Assembly: GCA_034231615.1 (NCBI GenBank) | Contig: CM067298.1 | Location: 19,783,478 to 19,847,477 of the forward strand | Reading direction: 5' to 3' | DNA: 64,000 nucleotides | Origin: Meghimatium bilineatum | Taxonomy: Eukaryota; Mollusca; Gastropoda; Stylommatophora; Philomycidae | Shown here: one piece after another, positions 1 through 11,889 of the stretch | Layout: each line of letters begins with the position of its first letter | How positions within the stretch are numbered: position 1 is the stretch's first letter | The notes under the pieces: generated by a model | The model's database searches: none | What the model was told of the DNA's origin: nothing | What the model saw: only the letters and a program-made list of their open reading frames with translations | Translations under genes and position numbers: made by a program

Positions 1-1399
1 ATATTTCATCATTTTGGTATATAGTGCAAGTGAAACAAAAATAAAGAAAACAAGATTATTTTTAAGCGAAATGGGAAATTGAATATTTTGTAAATAATGA
101 CGAAAATACAGGGGAGGTTTCCCTTTTGTGTCATGTTTATTTTTTCGGGGTTCATGTAATCAAATTACCAAAGACACCATTGTGCGTTTATCGCGATGTA
201 ACAGAAGGAAACAAATCCAAGGATGTATAAAATAAAGGGATAAATGTTCCATTGTCGGGTAACGACCCTAAACAGGACTGTGTCTCGTTGCTAAGTTGTT
301 TTATGACTCATCTTTGTAACACTTATTCCTTTTTTTTTCTTTCTAATTTTGATATATAAAACAGACGTGCCTAACTAGCAGCTCAAGTGTCAACAGAAGT
401 GTTTTAGGTCTAGAAGCGCAGCAAACAAGTTTTACATAGATTTGTTTACATCAGTGTCTCATAAACGCATTAAGCCTGGAATGGTATTTCAAAGTAGGAA
501 AATTCTATAGGAGTCTGTTGTTTCGGCAATGACAACAACGGCGGGGAAAGTATATCTGAAAAGTATAGAAATGTTCTGATTTATGTTGTACAAAATTTGC
601 CATCAGCAATAACACGGTCGCTTGGCGCGTTTGTTAATTACTTTTCCTTTGCTATTAGTGAATCGATGGACATTTGTGTCTGTAACACAATGTATTTGTT
701 TTGTACTCTTCGTTAATGCTCACGAAATTATAAATCTATTTTCAACAGTTTTATTATTCCCATGTACAATTTCTGGCCAAAACATTTACCGGGTACATTA
801 GCATTTCCAACGTTAATATACAATCATATCGATATATCTTCTTCTTCTGTGTTCCCTTCAGATTATCAACACGAACATCCGTGTGACTTGAGCCGGAGAG
901 CGTGAAGTACGATGTGCTGCTAGTTTTCCAGAGTTGCGTTCTTTACACCTTTCGGCATATCTGATTCCTATATAGGTTTACATTAAGTATCAGTTATCAT
1001 CATTGACAATCGATATATCAAAGCTCGTTTGTGTGATTACAGATTGTGCCCCCATAACATGTGGGTAAAATCAAAGGATTCATTAGGTTTTTTGAGAAAA
1101 TGATAAACGCTTTCTTCCTTCCATGCATTGGCATTGCTTAACTGATATTGAAAATATAGTTAGTTGTTTGAAATTTGTTCCTGAAATTTCAGAACACTTC
1201 AAAGTGATTATTACGTTGATCAATTTTAGTGTTGCAAAGCGGTTTCATAAACGCCCACTGAAAGTCATCTTGTTTATTTTACCGGCGCCATACTTAGAAT
1301 TAATCCTTCATGCGAACATGTTTTGATTAAATCATGGTGATGTTATTTTAAGAGTCTTGAAATCGTTGATAAAAATAAAGAAATATTTTTTAATGGTTT
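1..1399. other. No gene recognised; contains a short dispersed repeat (family F)
   Basis: AT-rich sequence with no coding pattern or splice-consistent exon that I recognise. The segment at about 243-330 (tgtcgggtaac .. gtgtctcgttgctaagttg) recurs inverted at 10362-10455, so it is part of a dispersed repeat called family F here. Confidence 0.5.
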
Positions 1400-1562
1400 A
1401 CTCCGCCGACGACGGATGTGTCGAGCCATCGACGCAAACAAAACGGCGACACTACGCATTTCCATTCTCTGAACTACATTCTGCTCGAAGTCTAGTAGGT
1501 CCATTGTCCTGCTACAAGAGAGATCTGGTGGGAGTTTGAGAATGAACAATGAAGAAGAAGAA
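1400..1562 (+). mobile_element. SINE A copy
   Basis: Begins ccgccgacgacggatgtgtc and ends gagaatgaacaatgaagaagaagaa. The body matches about ten other copies in the window (for example 53377-53539 and the antisense copy at 54193-54342). The ends carry the family's (GAA)n tail. Open frames over it on both strands are by-products of the repeat and are not genes. Confidence 0.8.
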
Positions 1563-1649
1563 ATGATTTTACACCAACATTTCCTAAAACATTTGAAGAT
1601 GATTTCAAGAGTAATACTGCTTTCATTGTAATTCCTTTGTTTGATTTCT

Positions 1650-2640
1650 TTTGTAGACGCTCGTTCACTGACAGTGCTCTTTCATCGGATTAGCTTCGTG
1701 TCCGTAAGTTATCTTGCCTTGAACCTTGACTAATACTCAGTATATTTCCTCCTCCTCTGGTAGAGTTAAACTCGTCCTCACTTTTCATCCCCATAACTAC
1801 TATCCGTGGAATCTTGTTCACGCATTATTCCCTTCTCCAGACTAATCCTTAAACCCGTGCCGATTTTCAGGACCTTCCTCTAGTTGCCTATAGGCGTGAC
1901 AAAAATCTTACTTGCATCTTTAGGCCACAATCACCTTGGATCTTGTATTCCTGGCCGCTTTGGCACGGTTTGTTGCAAACACATCGTTGTTACACATGTC
2001 CCTATGTAGTTCAGATCTGCTCTGTTTAATATCTTAAGGCCACTTTCACTATCTATGATGCCTTTACATGTGAATCCCGTAATGTCATTTACGTTATTAT
2101 ATGTAGGTGCTGTGACAAGAAGTATATAGGTGAAACGCGCTTAAGATTAAGTGATTCTCATGTCATTAAACACAGAAAACCTACTACTGTCGCCATAATA
2201 CATTTCAATGGCGATAGTCATCGTGGTGCTGCCCTCATGGAATGGCGATGGTCACTGCCCTCAGATCCTGCACCACTGATCTGGGTACGACTTTGAAAAA
2301 TCGGTTTATTTTTTAGTTTGGTTCACTTTGGTCTTTAATTCCTATCATTTTTTGTTTAAATTTTGGTTGGTGTGGTCCTCGTTTTATTGCTGTCCATGTT
2401 CAGTTATGGGTTTTTTTTCATTCCGTTCTCATTTTGATTTTCAGTTGTTGTTTTTTTAATCCGACCCCCATCTCTTGTCAATACTTTTATACACGTACGT
2501 CATGGTTAAATTGAACATCGTGCTGTTCAATGTATACGTTCTATTGCCTCCTTGATAGTATCATTGTTGTTATTGCTAGTTCACTGTTTATTTTTATTTT
2601 CTTGAAAAAGACCTTAAGTTGAAACGATGAAAAAGTCTTG
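1650..2640 (+). pseudogene. Penelope-like element remnant, GIY-YIG endonuclease end
   Basis: Frameshifted sequence parallel to the PLE at 13836-14539. At about 2070-2230 a broken translation gives CESRNVIYVIICRCC..KKYIGET..LRLSDS and VAIIHFNGDSH, the GIY-YIG nuclease signature with its Cys pairs that PLEs carry after the reverse transcriptase. The 3' part (2290-2640) ends in a tract resembling the 3' side of the 13500 copy (gaaaaagacct..gttgaaacg). PLEs are retroelements that prime at nicked DNA. This copy is dead, with several stops and frame changes. Confidence 0.75.
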
Positions 2641-2774
2641 TATATTGTTATTTGTATGTTTTCGTATATACACCACATAGTCCGATAGTCTGTTGGTAAT
2701 CCATCGTAAAACTACAACAAAACTTGTTATACGTAAGGACTATTTGTAGTAATTCATAGTAGTTCCACCATATT

Positions 2775-2900
2775 TTTGGAAACATCACGGGAAGCGCAAA
2801 GATGGAACACATTGTGACAACAAACAAGTTGACGAAAAAGAGGAGTAGGGGAAGGCCAAGATAGAAGATGCTAGACAACTTCACATTGTGGCATGAGAGA
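2775..2900 (+). pseudogene. LINE reverse-transcriptase C-terminal tail fragment
   Basis: The + strand reads FFGNIT-like, then KMEHIVTTNKLTKKRSRGRP and KMLDNFTLW. This resembles the FFGHITRRGKSKHI..GKLK..RGR.RP motif at 15360-15480 and the usual C-terminal part of non-LTR retrotransposon ORF2 proteins. It is a short, decayed fragment. Confidence 0.65.
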
Positions 2901-2938
2901 TGATGATTGTTGATAATGAAATAATATGTTTAGCTGTC

Positions 2939-2997
2939 AGCAGATAGCCCATGAGCAGATAGCCCATGAGCAGATAGCCCATGAGCAGATAGCCCAT
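2939..2997 (+). repeat. 15-bp tandem repeat, four units
   Basis: AGCAGATAGCCCATG occurs four times head to tail with no internal mismatch; the last unit lacks its final base. Confidence 0.95.
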
Positions 2998-2999
2998 CG

Positions 3000-4140
3000 C
3001 TGGTACTTCTCGGTTGAATGACCGAGGTGACACCCAAACACACACAGTTTGCTGTGTCTAAGATGGCTGTGTTAAGAGGGGTTTATGGGTACATCTTTAG
3101 TCATGGTTGTGTTAAGGGTGGTTTATGAATGCTTGTTTAGTCCCCCCAAATGAGACATTGTATTGCGGCATTGTTCCAGTATCATCGCGTTTTGCCAGGA
3201 GTGCTGCATATACGTCTGGGCCAACTAAATTGCCATTCTTTTGGAAAGATACGATAACCACCGTCACACGACATGGACTATACGCAGTAGACCTGCTACA
3301 GTATCTGAATGAGCTAAATAAACCAGCTTACAATGAACAAAACAGTTTGCGAAATGAAAAAAATATATATATTTTCATTTTAGTTAAAATGAAAAAAAGT
3401 ATTCTTTCTACAAGTACGAACGAATTGCAGCATTTCCCAGAACTTTCACACACACTCTCGAGTCTTGACCGAGTCCTCTCTGACTGTCATCATTTGAGCG
3501 AATGTGATATGTGCTTTCGTATTTTTGAAGAAAATAAATAATGATTTCATATGATGGAAAACGCTTTCAATCCAGTGTGGACTTCATCAGAAAAATAAAA
3601 GTAATTCAAGGGAACAATACACTAACCTTCGTGGAACTGTACTATGCTAGATCTCCACTCATCCATAGCGCTGAGATAGGTCTATTTGTTTGCGAAGAAG
3701 AAACTAATACTTTGGGAGGGGGCAGAATATACAAAAAAGGTTCCCAATACTAAGGAACTCTAATCCCAAATGTCTGGCGATGTTAGCGACGACCTACTTG
3801 TGCGAAAAGGCTTTCATATTTATTAAATACAATAAAAACTAAAATATATCATGTTTGTATGTTTGACAGCCAAGGTATGGCGTTCAAATCCCGAAATCTG
3901 CCGTAGGTAATTGTGCACCTAAATCATTCAGATAGCAATGACAAACTACTGAACACATTTATATTGCCTAGAAATTCAGTACAGCCAAAACATGTTTATA
4001 TGATGGCTACATCCGGAATAGGATGTTCTAGCAATTTTTCTTTGGGGTTATTTACGTGTAGAAACAAGCGATTTCTCCCCGTAAATCACGGATATTCTGA
4101 GTCATATTCGTCTTCTTCTTCTTCTTTCGTTCACTTGAAA
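3000..4140. other. Unassigned stretch with a 138-codon open frame and a tRNA-like SINE piece
   Basis: A roughly 40-bp unit (gtgttaag..gtttatg..tttagtc) is duplicated at 3068-3145 and recurs at 19265-19310. An ATG-open frame runs 3125-3541 (138 codons; VTRHGLYAVDLLQYLNELNK then low-complexity Lys/Ile-rich sequence); I do not recognise it and see no conserved domain. At about 3885-3900 gcgttcaaatcccgaaat resembles a tRNA B box, followed by ctgcc also seen at 33455, suggesting a tRNA-derived SINE fragment. Confidence 0.4.
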
Positions 4141-4640
4141 CATGTCTATATCTGTAATTCTGTTTCCTGAATAAAACTCACTGTCTTTTGTAGTTCATAC
4201 AGTGTCCCATAGAGCTTTGATTCCAGTGTTGTTTCCTCTGGCCAATATGTCTGCCTCAGCGTTTCATGCTCAGAACACTCTTGAAGTATATGTTTGGCAC
4301 TCTGTGCTGCCTGTCTACATGTACACTAGCCTTGTTGCCAATCTTTAACTTTGTATACATGTAACTGCGGAGTCGGTTGTGTCCTGTTCTGAGGCGTAAA
4401 GTTATAACTTGTTCTGATCTGTTCATAATGTGATAGTCATCTTTTGTTGGTGTTTGTGGCTTTCTTTCTTATTGACTTGATCATCTGTTTTTTCTGATGA
4501 TAGGTGATTGGTATATCTGGTTCGTCTTCGACAGCACCTTTCTTAGCCAGTTGGTATGCTTTTTTCATTTCCTGGTATTCCACAGTGAGAGAGTATCCAC
4601 TGCATGGTTACCCTATACTGGTAAGACAATTCATTAAGTA
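4140..4640 (-). pseudogene. RNase H-type LINE 3' end
   Basis: The reverse complement matches the + strand segment at 12295-12590 along most of its length: ITLRLRTGHNRLRSYMYTKL, then IGN..CTC and AECHILQECSEHETL-like sequence, a Cys-rich zinc-knuckle region after the RNase H domain of non-LTR retrotransposons. Stops and shifts show it is inactive. Confidence 0.75.
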
Positions 4641-5249
4641 GTTTTGAGAGTCATATTCACATTCAATGGTGACTATTTTAAACAATATATATATATATTT
4701 ATTTTCCATTATATATTATGCTCACTCTCTTAATATTGCATGTGGGTGGTGCTAGCCGTCGGAAAAAGTTTGAGATCCCCAGTGGGAGAGTATTTAAATT
4801 GGAGGATATACCGATGCTCATGTGTATATCGAGCTTGGTCATCCAAGAAGCACAACTTAGTGTCAGACAATTGCACATCCCAGGAAACCAGATGCCGTTA
4901 AAGTGGTTAGAAACTAACAACTAGTTAATACTGTGCAGATGTTGACAAAATCGATCTCATGGTGTCTTGTCCGCCTTTGTTATATATGTCATGGCTCAAC
5001 ATCATTTGAAATTATGACATAGATAACGATAAAGTACATAAATGTACAAACATTTTAAATGGTGAGAGACTTTGAGGAATATTTAGTAAATAGTATTTAT
5101 GCCATAGGCACATGTATTCACTTGCACTGCACCGATTCATTTAAAGGTTTTTGAAAATACAGAGAAACTTTCTACAAAGGGCTGAAGGGCTTCAAAAGGT
5201 GTAGAAGATTGTCTCCATTATACACGGGTTTCCCTTATATGTATAACTT
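4640..5249. other. No recognisable feature
   Basis: AT-rich sequence. Overlapping open frames on both strands at 4699-4924 are similar in length and show no domain; neither has splice or codon evidence for being real. Confidence 0.4.
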
Positions 5250-5254
5250 TCTGT

Positions 5255-5330
5255 CAAGGGAGTGGACTCGAACAAGCGAGCTGTTGAACACAAGGTAAAC
5301 TTTTAACCACTACGCCACGGAACACTGAAA
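5255..5330 (-). mobile_element. tRNA-like SINE head
   Basis: On the minus strand, tggcgtagtggttaaaag (A-box-like) is followed about 25 nt later by gttcgagtcc (perfect B box). The flanks do not form an acceptor stem, so it is read as a tRNA-derived SINE promoter, not a working tRNA gene. Confidence 0.5.
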
Positions 5331-5789
5331 CATTTCTGGTACTTTACCAGTAGACACTCATACACATTTTATGGAACAATAACTAGTGGAGCGAAGTTTT
5401 CTTGTAACTAGTGTACAAAGGGACAAAATCAATAATACAACAATTAATACAAGGTACACAATCAGAAATAATGCAACACTTTTTATTGGGACAATTAATC
5501 TTTCATAACAAAGAGAATTGCGTAAAATTTGGTGTGTATTGCTGTTAGCCTTGATGTCCACATAAATTCTGCATAATAGTTTTCAAGATAGTACAGAGAT
5601 ATACCACAGTGTTTTTCGTTTCTCAATTTCACGCTACTCCAAATTCGTTCAATATTCAGTGCGTCCTAATTTTTTATTAAAGTAAAAACGTTGCCTACCT
5701 ACCTACCAACGTTACCTATATACCTAACGTTAAGAGATTGTATAACTATATTACTGCGGCCTCGGCTATATTTTTACGGTAAAAAGCTC

Positions 5790-6185
5790 TAATATAGCCA
5801 ATTTGGACCATTTGTCCACGGTTGAAAGAAACGTACCTCGCCATATACAACTGGCATCGTGTGCGATTGTGGCAAAGGGCGATGGGGCAATGGATCGCGC
5901 TGACGTTTTGAACTCCTTAAGAGATATAACACGCGAGAGTGAGACTAATGTGGATGATGATTCCTTTTCAATGGCTAGGATTAAAGATCAGGGATTGAGA
6001 TGCGGTGTTGCTAGAGGTGAAAATTTTGGAGGGCGCAGAAGAATGATGGTCAACCAGCATAGGACCGGTACTGTCAGCAGAAGTGTGATGGCGGATACAC
6101 TCAAGGAGAGATCGGAGCAACTATGGACGTGTCCAGTTTGCAGAGTTGATGATCCGACGACTAACTAACTAACTAACTAACTAAG
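5790..6185 (+). pseudogene. LINE X 3' end with (CTAA)n tail
   Basis: The reading SMARIKDQGLRCGVARGE, MMVNQHRTGTVSRSVMADTL and KERSEQLWTCPVC matches 35889-36086 ([22 protein letters not shown]). It is the C-terminal, CPxC-ending part of an RNase H-bearing LINE. It ends directly in ctaa repeated six times, the tetranucleotide tail of this family. Confidence 0.8.
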
Positions 6186-6344
6186 AGGTATATTTTACTA
6201 AACGGAAAAAAAATAATGTGTAGATAGTAAAAATAATTTTACTATCTAGCATTATTTATTCACCATGAGATAGATTTTAGAGAAGATTTGGTGACAAAGA
6301 AATGGGTTGCGTTATTGAACAACTCAGTCGTACAGAGCATTGCA

Positions 6345-6445
6345 TGAATATACTTCTCGGTTCACGCTGGGGTCAGAGGAAACGAAAAAGCTGATGACTC
6401 ATTGGCAGGCAATGCTGCAAAAGATGGCACAGTACTGAGAAGAGG
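6345..6445 (+). pseudogene. RNase H C-terminal fragment of a LINE
   Basis: Translates to [20 protein letters not shown], the end of the RNase H domain (the His and the NExAD catalytic region) as found in I/Jockey-like retrotransposons. It has no upstream domain and is cut by the following family C repeat. Confidence 0.7.
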
Positions 6446-6489
6446 TAAAGCTGACTTTATTAAAGCAGTCAGCGTTATGTATACATTGC

Positions 6490-6718
6490 AACAGGAAGGT
6501 GATTACAATGGGACTCAAAACGTACACATACAAAGAATGATAGAAATGTGGGTAATTAGAGGAGAGGGAAGAAAATGTACCTTTTTGGGGGGAAAAATCT
6601 AAGTTCGCGTAATTGACACCCGACTGGGAAATTGAGTCTTTATACACGTAAATGGATGCTGGAACCGAGCACTCATGGAAGCGCCCCTTGTGCTATGATG
6701 TTACTTTCTAATCAAGAA
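6490..6718 (+). mobile_element. Family C SINE-like element
   Basis: Shares acatacaaagaatga.agaaatg, then cgact/tgactggga and the end tttctaatcaagaa with copies at 42420-42745, 57834-58006 and 52535-52605. The 3' end (ttctaatcaagaa) is the same in the copies at 6718, 52605 and 58006. Confidence 0.7.
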
Positions 6719-6719
6719 T

Positions 6720-7669
6720 CAAGACGTTAACTTCATGGTACATTTCTAGACGTATAAAGATGATACGTTATAAAGATATTATCTATCACGAGGTTCTTGT
6801 CACTTGTCACTGTATTCTCATTTGATGCACATTGTCACTTTATCATTAGTGTTATAATAAAAACTCGTTTACTCATGAAATGTAGTGATTATAAAATGGT
6901 GGTTTTTTTTCTGGATTCCCAAGAGAGTATCGCTTAAAGCTACGGAGTTACGTATTATGGGTGGTTCTCTCAACAAGATGACTACCGCTTCCCTGAATGA
7001 GACAATGTACATATGGGAAAACCTAAATACAATTAAATAAATCTAAGCCTTTCAATCATTTTTAACTCATGTTTCTGTTTCCCTAAGACAGATATTGAAA
7101 ACAAAATATGACATGCTGTACTCTACCAAAGTGAAAAGTAAATCACATCGTTTGAAATATGGTACCTGTGTATATTTCAAATGCTAGATTCTTCATGCAT
7201 AAAAAAATGAAGGTTCCACTATTGGCTTTTCATGAGAATAATTATGCAACAGGAAACTCTCCGAAAATTACATGTCAATATAGTAAGGATGTCCTGTTAT
7301 GAAACCCCATAGAACTTCATCTGTGCAACTATGTTTCCCTTTGTGATATAGCATTCAGTGAACAGAGAATTGTACATCACACTGGGGTAACCAGATAAGC
7401 TCCTGATCATGGTCATATCTTCCAACGTGTACGTCGTGCCTTGGCTATGAACATATGTCACATGGAGTGTGGTGAAAAGCAACTCTGTGCAGGAAGTGAC
7501 AACTCCCTTGGATAACTCCGAATCAAGCAATCATGTTAGCCCTCCTTAATTGACAACTGCCTTGGAAAACTTCGAACCAGGCAGTCATGTTCTATCTATC
7601 TTCCTATTGTCATTTCCACTTGTAAAGTGTCGTGGGGAAGGGGAGTTCGGAGTTTTTTTTTTTTTGTCT
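6720..7669. other. No recognisable feature
   Basis: AT-rich; an open frame on the minus strand at 7297-7530 has no motif. Two related 40-bp segments (gataactccgaatcaagcaatcatgtt-like at 7512 and aacttcgaaccaggcagtcatgtt-like at 7568, and again at 8925) suggest a short dispersed repeat. Confidence 0.35.
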
Positions 7670-8945
7670 TTCGCTATTTGAGTTGCATTGACCATGGTGA
7701 GCCCGTGTCTATTTAATGTTTCTTTGATTGTCTCTGCCCATCTAGTTCTTGGTCTTCCTCGTGCCTTGAAGTCCGGTCTTCTGCTAATGTATTAATGAAG
7801 GGCTGATTGGACAGGTTAAATTCTCATGACGTGACCAAATCATCTGGTTTACTGCCTCTCGGTGTAGTCTTGACTTGAGATAGTCTTTACTTCTTTCCTG
7901 AGATCTTTATTTTTACGGTGGTCTCTTCTCGTGACATTTATAGCTTTCTTCAACCATCATCTCTTTTCGCAAACTGTGATCTTTTTCGCTAGTGTCTTTG
8001 TCAAGGGCCATGTTTGACATTGGTAACACATAATTGATTTAAAAATACTTTTTATCAATTGCCGTTTTGTAACCATGCAGAATGATGGGTGTTTAAGTAT
8101 TGGTAACAGTTGGTAAGTCACACCATTGGCTTTTTGGCACATTGTTTCAATCTCTCTATCGAGTTAGCCATCCTCCGTAAATTTGTTTCCTGCGTATTTA
8201 AACTCTGGGACTTGCTTTAGTTTTATATCATTAACACATACATTTAACTGGTCTGATGTTCTGTTTATCTTCATAGTCTCTGTTTTAGATGAGTTTAGTT
8301 TCATGTTGTGTTGTTCGCAGGTTATATGGAGCAAGTGTGTGTGCCGCTGTAATTCGTTTTCAGATTCGTATATTAAACATTGATCATCTGCAAATAGCAG
8401 TTCCTTGAGTGAGTTATAATTTCCATGTGATGCTTATGCAGGTGTTAATTTATTTCTTGGGCCTGCTTCTTTATTTATCCTGTCCATGTATATTGCGAAC
8501 AGAAGTGGGGATAGTAGGCAGCCTTGTCCAACACCTGTTTTTATTTCAAATGGGTCAGTTGTACCCTCAGCAGTTCTGATTACGCTCTGGCAGTTTTTGT
8601 AATGAGCTCTTATGTTGTCCATGTACTACATAGTCATCCAATATTAGCAATAATTTTTCTCTGTAAACTCTGTCAAATGCCTTTTCTAGGTCGATGAAGA
8701 CGATGTTTAGTTGTAGGTGGCATTCAAGTTTCTTTTCACTCAGCAGTCGTAGCGCAAACATAGCATCTGTGCATCCCATACCATTCCTGAAACCAAATTG
8801 TATCTTATTTAGCTGTGGTTCTATTATCGGTCTTACTCTCTGTTCTATGATTTGTGGGTATATCTTTCCTATGTGACTGAGCAGAGATAATAATTTTAGC
8901 CCTCCAAAATTGATAACTGTCTTGGAGAAATCAGAATAAAGCAAT
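7670..8945 (-). pseudogene. Non-LTR retrotransposon ORF2 (reverse transcriptase) remnant
   Basis: The minus strand reads, in order: SHIGKIYPQIIEQRVRPIIE and QFGFRNGMGCTDAMFALRLL (RT fingers), IVFIDLEKAFDRVYREKLL (RT motif A with catalytic Asp), TDPFEIKTGVGQGCLLSPLL (motif B), ELLFADDQ (motif C, FADD), then the C-terminal tail towards 7700. Frames change several times, so it is inactive. It belongs to the same broad group as LINE Y. Confidence 0.88.
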
Positions 8946-9220
8946 CATGTTAGTCCTGCATAATTCGAAAGCTGCATCGAAAGACGGGGAATGCATAGCA
9001 AGCTACCCCAGCAGTTCCAATGACCATGACGAGGGCTGGGTTATGATGACCACCTCTGACATGAAGGAATGTTTGGCAGGAGAGCTGAAGTTCATGATTC
9101 CAAATCTGCCTTTTACGGTCAAGAAGAATAGCCACAAAACCCCTATAATTTAATACCTCTGTGTTGGAGACTTTTTCAAAAATATTGCACAATGTTGAGA
9201 GTTGAAGTCTTCTGGGTATT

Positions 9221-9440
9221 CTTCTTCTTCATCTGCGTTCATTTAACTCCTGCAGATTAGCAGGATGTACTCCGGAGAACGGAATGCGTTGTGTCATGGT
9301 TTACAGCATTGCTGCGATATATGCGCCTTTCATCCTGACACATCCGACTTCAGCATGGCTTTGAGTCACTGACCATATATGGGATGGGACAGCCAACTCC
9401 AACCCATAACACTTTTGAGAATCTTTCCCACTCAACAAAA
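9221..9440 (-). mobile_element. SINE B copy
   Basis: On the minus strand it ends in the (GAA)n tail of the SINE family (here ttcttcttcatctgcgttca on +). It shares cctgcagat.agcaggatgtactcc and tcactgaccatatatgggat..gccaactccaac with 41295-41553, 50345-50605 and 59000-59200. Confidence 0.75.
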
Positions 9441-10361
9441 TGAGTCTAGAGCGCTATTGCTTGTAATTCCTGGGGATCGAAACATACAAACTCATGCATT
9501 CATCGCTAGCTGTGTTGCTTCTCAGTGATTTTTCAAACATATGAAAAGTGCTGGATGAAATCAAAACATAATTATGTCTATATTAGTTTAATATTTTTAA
9601 ATACAATTTCATGAATAATTTGATTTCAAAATTAAAATAACGTTCAAAAGTATGATTGAGGTAGGATTGAATTCAAGATTAAGATTGCATTCAAAAGTAA
9701 GATTGAATTCAAAAGATTGAATTTAAAGTAAACTTATTTCAGTATTTGAACGAGCTTAATAGACAACTTTATGATCACTACAACACAATTTATGAAATGT
9801 AATAAAGTATATTTACAGTTAGATTAATATATTTGCCGTTGTTTTATTTATTAAGTAGGTGATTAAAGCCCACATTTAAATTTGCACTACGCTTTCGACC
9901 CTGTTTATATCTGATTATATTAGATTATATCTGACTATATTAGAACATCTTATTTTTATAGCACGAACTAGCGCGAATTGAAAACACGATAATGCTGTGC
10001 TACTATCACTGGAAATATGTATAAGAAAATACACTTAAATCAACGTTTTGACCATGAGGCCTTTAATATGAACACAACATTGCACACGGGAATAAACACG
10101 AGTTAGCTTTGTGTCAACGATCACAAAGCTAATTGAAACACAAATGCTGGTAGTCCGAAAAGAATGTAATAAATGTAATATAAAAACTGGAAAGACAGGG
10201 GCGAAGCGAACGGAAAATTGACAGAATACAACATAATATCAACACATATGAATAACTGGTGTTAAAAACGAAAGGAAAACTGCACTGTGCCAAACTTGTG
10301 GCCCTCAAGCACATATCAAAATGAACAGAAATAGGTATAGGCCCCTATGTGTTACCAAAAT
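9440..10361. other. No recognisable feature
   Basis: Very AT-rich. A local degenerate repeat of ttcaaaagtaagattgaa-like words lies at about 9640-9730. No coding signal. Confidence 0.4.
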
Positions 10362-10455
10362 AAGTTACTAAAACAACTTAGCAACGAGACACAGTGTGAT
10401 ATTTGCTCTGTGTTACTCCAGCCACCCATTTGTTACCCGACACTGGAACTGTTAT
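10362..10455 (-). repeat. Family F dispersed repeat
   Basis: The reverse complement shares tgtcgggtaac and actgtgtctcgttgctaagt with 243-330. Only two copies are seen, so the nature of the family is unknown. Confidence 0.6.
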
Positions 10456-10875
10456 CTCTCAGGCACATAACATACCAAGTCTGCTATGAGTATTGCCAGG
10501 ATCGTGCTTTATCTGTCGTTTGCTGTGTTGTATTCTTGATAACGTTGTTTTAATCGAAGCTATGATTTATTTGTATTTTTGTGTGTTATTCCAGTGACTA
10601 AAAACATTTCATTACCGTGTTTTCAACTTCCGTATCTCTTTCAACCTCGTCTTCATCATTTTATATTATACACATAACTGCCGTAATTAACTCATCTGTC
10701 TTGTGTCATCCAATATTGCTTAACCGGCAAATGAATTAACTCTTTCGTTGCCTCTGAATCTTGCATGACTTGAGCATCCGACCCATGTGATGCTTTGGAC
10801 GTTGTCGAGAGGTGGCCCACTCTTTTTTTTTTTTAAAACATACACCTTTCTATCTTATGCAACATGCACTGTAAG

Positions 10876-11038
10876 TCTTCTTCTTCTTCAGCGTTCGTTC
10901 TCAAACTCCCGCTGGATCGATCTTGTTGCAGGACCATGGCCCTATTAGATTTCCAGCAGGATGTAGTCCAGAGAATGTAAATGCGTTGTGTCGTCGTTTT
11001 ATTTGCGACAATGGTCAGACACATCCGTCTTCGGCGGA
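10876..11038 (-). mobile_element. SINE A copy
   Basis: Antisense copy: begins on + with cttcttcttcttcagcgttc and ends gtcttcggcgga. It matches the family over its whole length. The short open frame on the minus strand (10833-11024) is the usual frame of this repeat. Confidence 0.82.
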
Positions 11039-11208
11039 TGAGAGTCTGATATAACCATAATCCAAGTATGTGGTTGCATCGCGTCAGCCACGTGAAATAT
11101 TGCCACGGTTACTACCTCTATTTCCATTTCATGCTCGATGTTGGTATGGGACAACTTATTGGAACTAACCCTAACCCCGTCTTCTTGTCATTTTGGTAGG
11201 TTACAAAA

Positions 11209-11224
11209 TACCCCCCCCCCCCCC
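11209..11224. repeat. Poly(C) tract
   Basis: A run of about 15 cytosines, unusual in this AT-rich window. The matching poly(G) tract is at 21265-21279 in OTUD7 intron 1. Confidence 0.85.
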
Positions 11225-11289
11225 GTCTTGCATGCATATATCCTTTATAATAGTTGGTTTTAAAACTATTTACATTGTTTCACGTCCAT

Positions 11290-11790
11290 GTTATAACTGC
11301 TTGGCGTTATTTTAGAACCAATCAGTTAATTATAGGTTCTCAACCGATCCGCGTGGCATCCCTGTTAGCGAAAAAGCAGACGAATTGGCACAAAAAGCAG
11401 CACGCATTCTCCCTCAGACACGTGTACCTCAAAGCTTCATGGAAGTAAAGTCTCTGGTAAAGCAATATGAGTCTTCAGTTGAGAGAACTAAACAGAAACT
11501 ATAGCCCCAAGCAAAACAACATTAACAAATTGAACAGAAATGATATTTTCCTCCGATATTGCGGTTATTTATATATGAACAAGTCATGATATTTCGGTTG
11601 AGACAGGTACTCTTCCGTCTAAAAGCACACTTACACCGAATCGATATCAGCGACTCCGCGAAGCACCAACAAAGACACCTGAGCACATACTACGTTATTG
11701 TCCCAGTTTCGCTGTTGACAGAACGGCTATCTGGAACACATGAGCTTCTCTGTGAAATAGGTAGTGGGCAAATCACGATGACCTAAAACA
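11290..11790 (+). pseudogene. RNase H-type LINE 3' remnant
   Basis: The + strand carries, across frame shifts, VSEKADELAQKAARILPQTR and VPQSFMEVKSLVKQYESSVE (end of RNase H and linker), then RLRTGTL, HLHRI(D)ISDS and TPEHILRYCPSFAVDRTAIW, the cysteine-poor version of the zinc-knuckle tail. It is related to 4140-4640 and 12295-12590. Confidence 0.75.
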
Positions 11791-11889
11791 AACCAATATA
11801 TGACCAATATTGGACTGCATGTTTAAAAAGTGAGTGATCGCAGAAGAAGAAGTATATTACAACAATATTTCTTTGTTCTGATAAGATAG

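Noticed and set aside
1343..1549. Small recurring proteins with MEMR.VAVLFA..ARHIR as a gene family
   Set aside because: The frame appears wherever SINE A occurs, on the antisense strand of the element, and is bounded by its target-site duplications.
3125..3541. 138-codon open frame as a host gene
   Set aside because: No recognisable domain; the second half becomes low complexity; it starts within a duplicated repeat unit also present at 19265. Kept only as an unassigned stretch.
5255..5330. Functional tRNA gene on the minus strand
   Set aside because: A and B boxes are present, but the ends do not pair into an acceptor stem; better explained as a SINE head. The same holds for 28060, 32590 and 33395.
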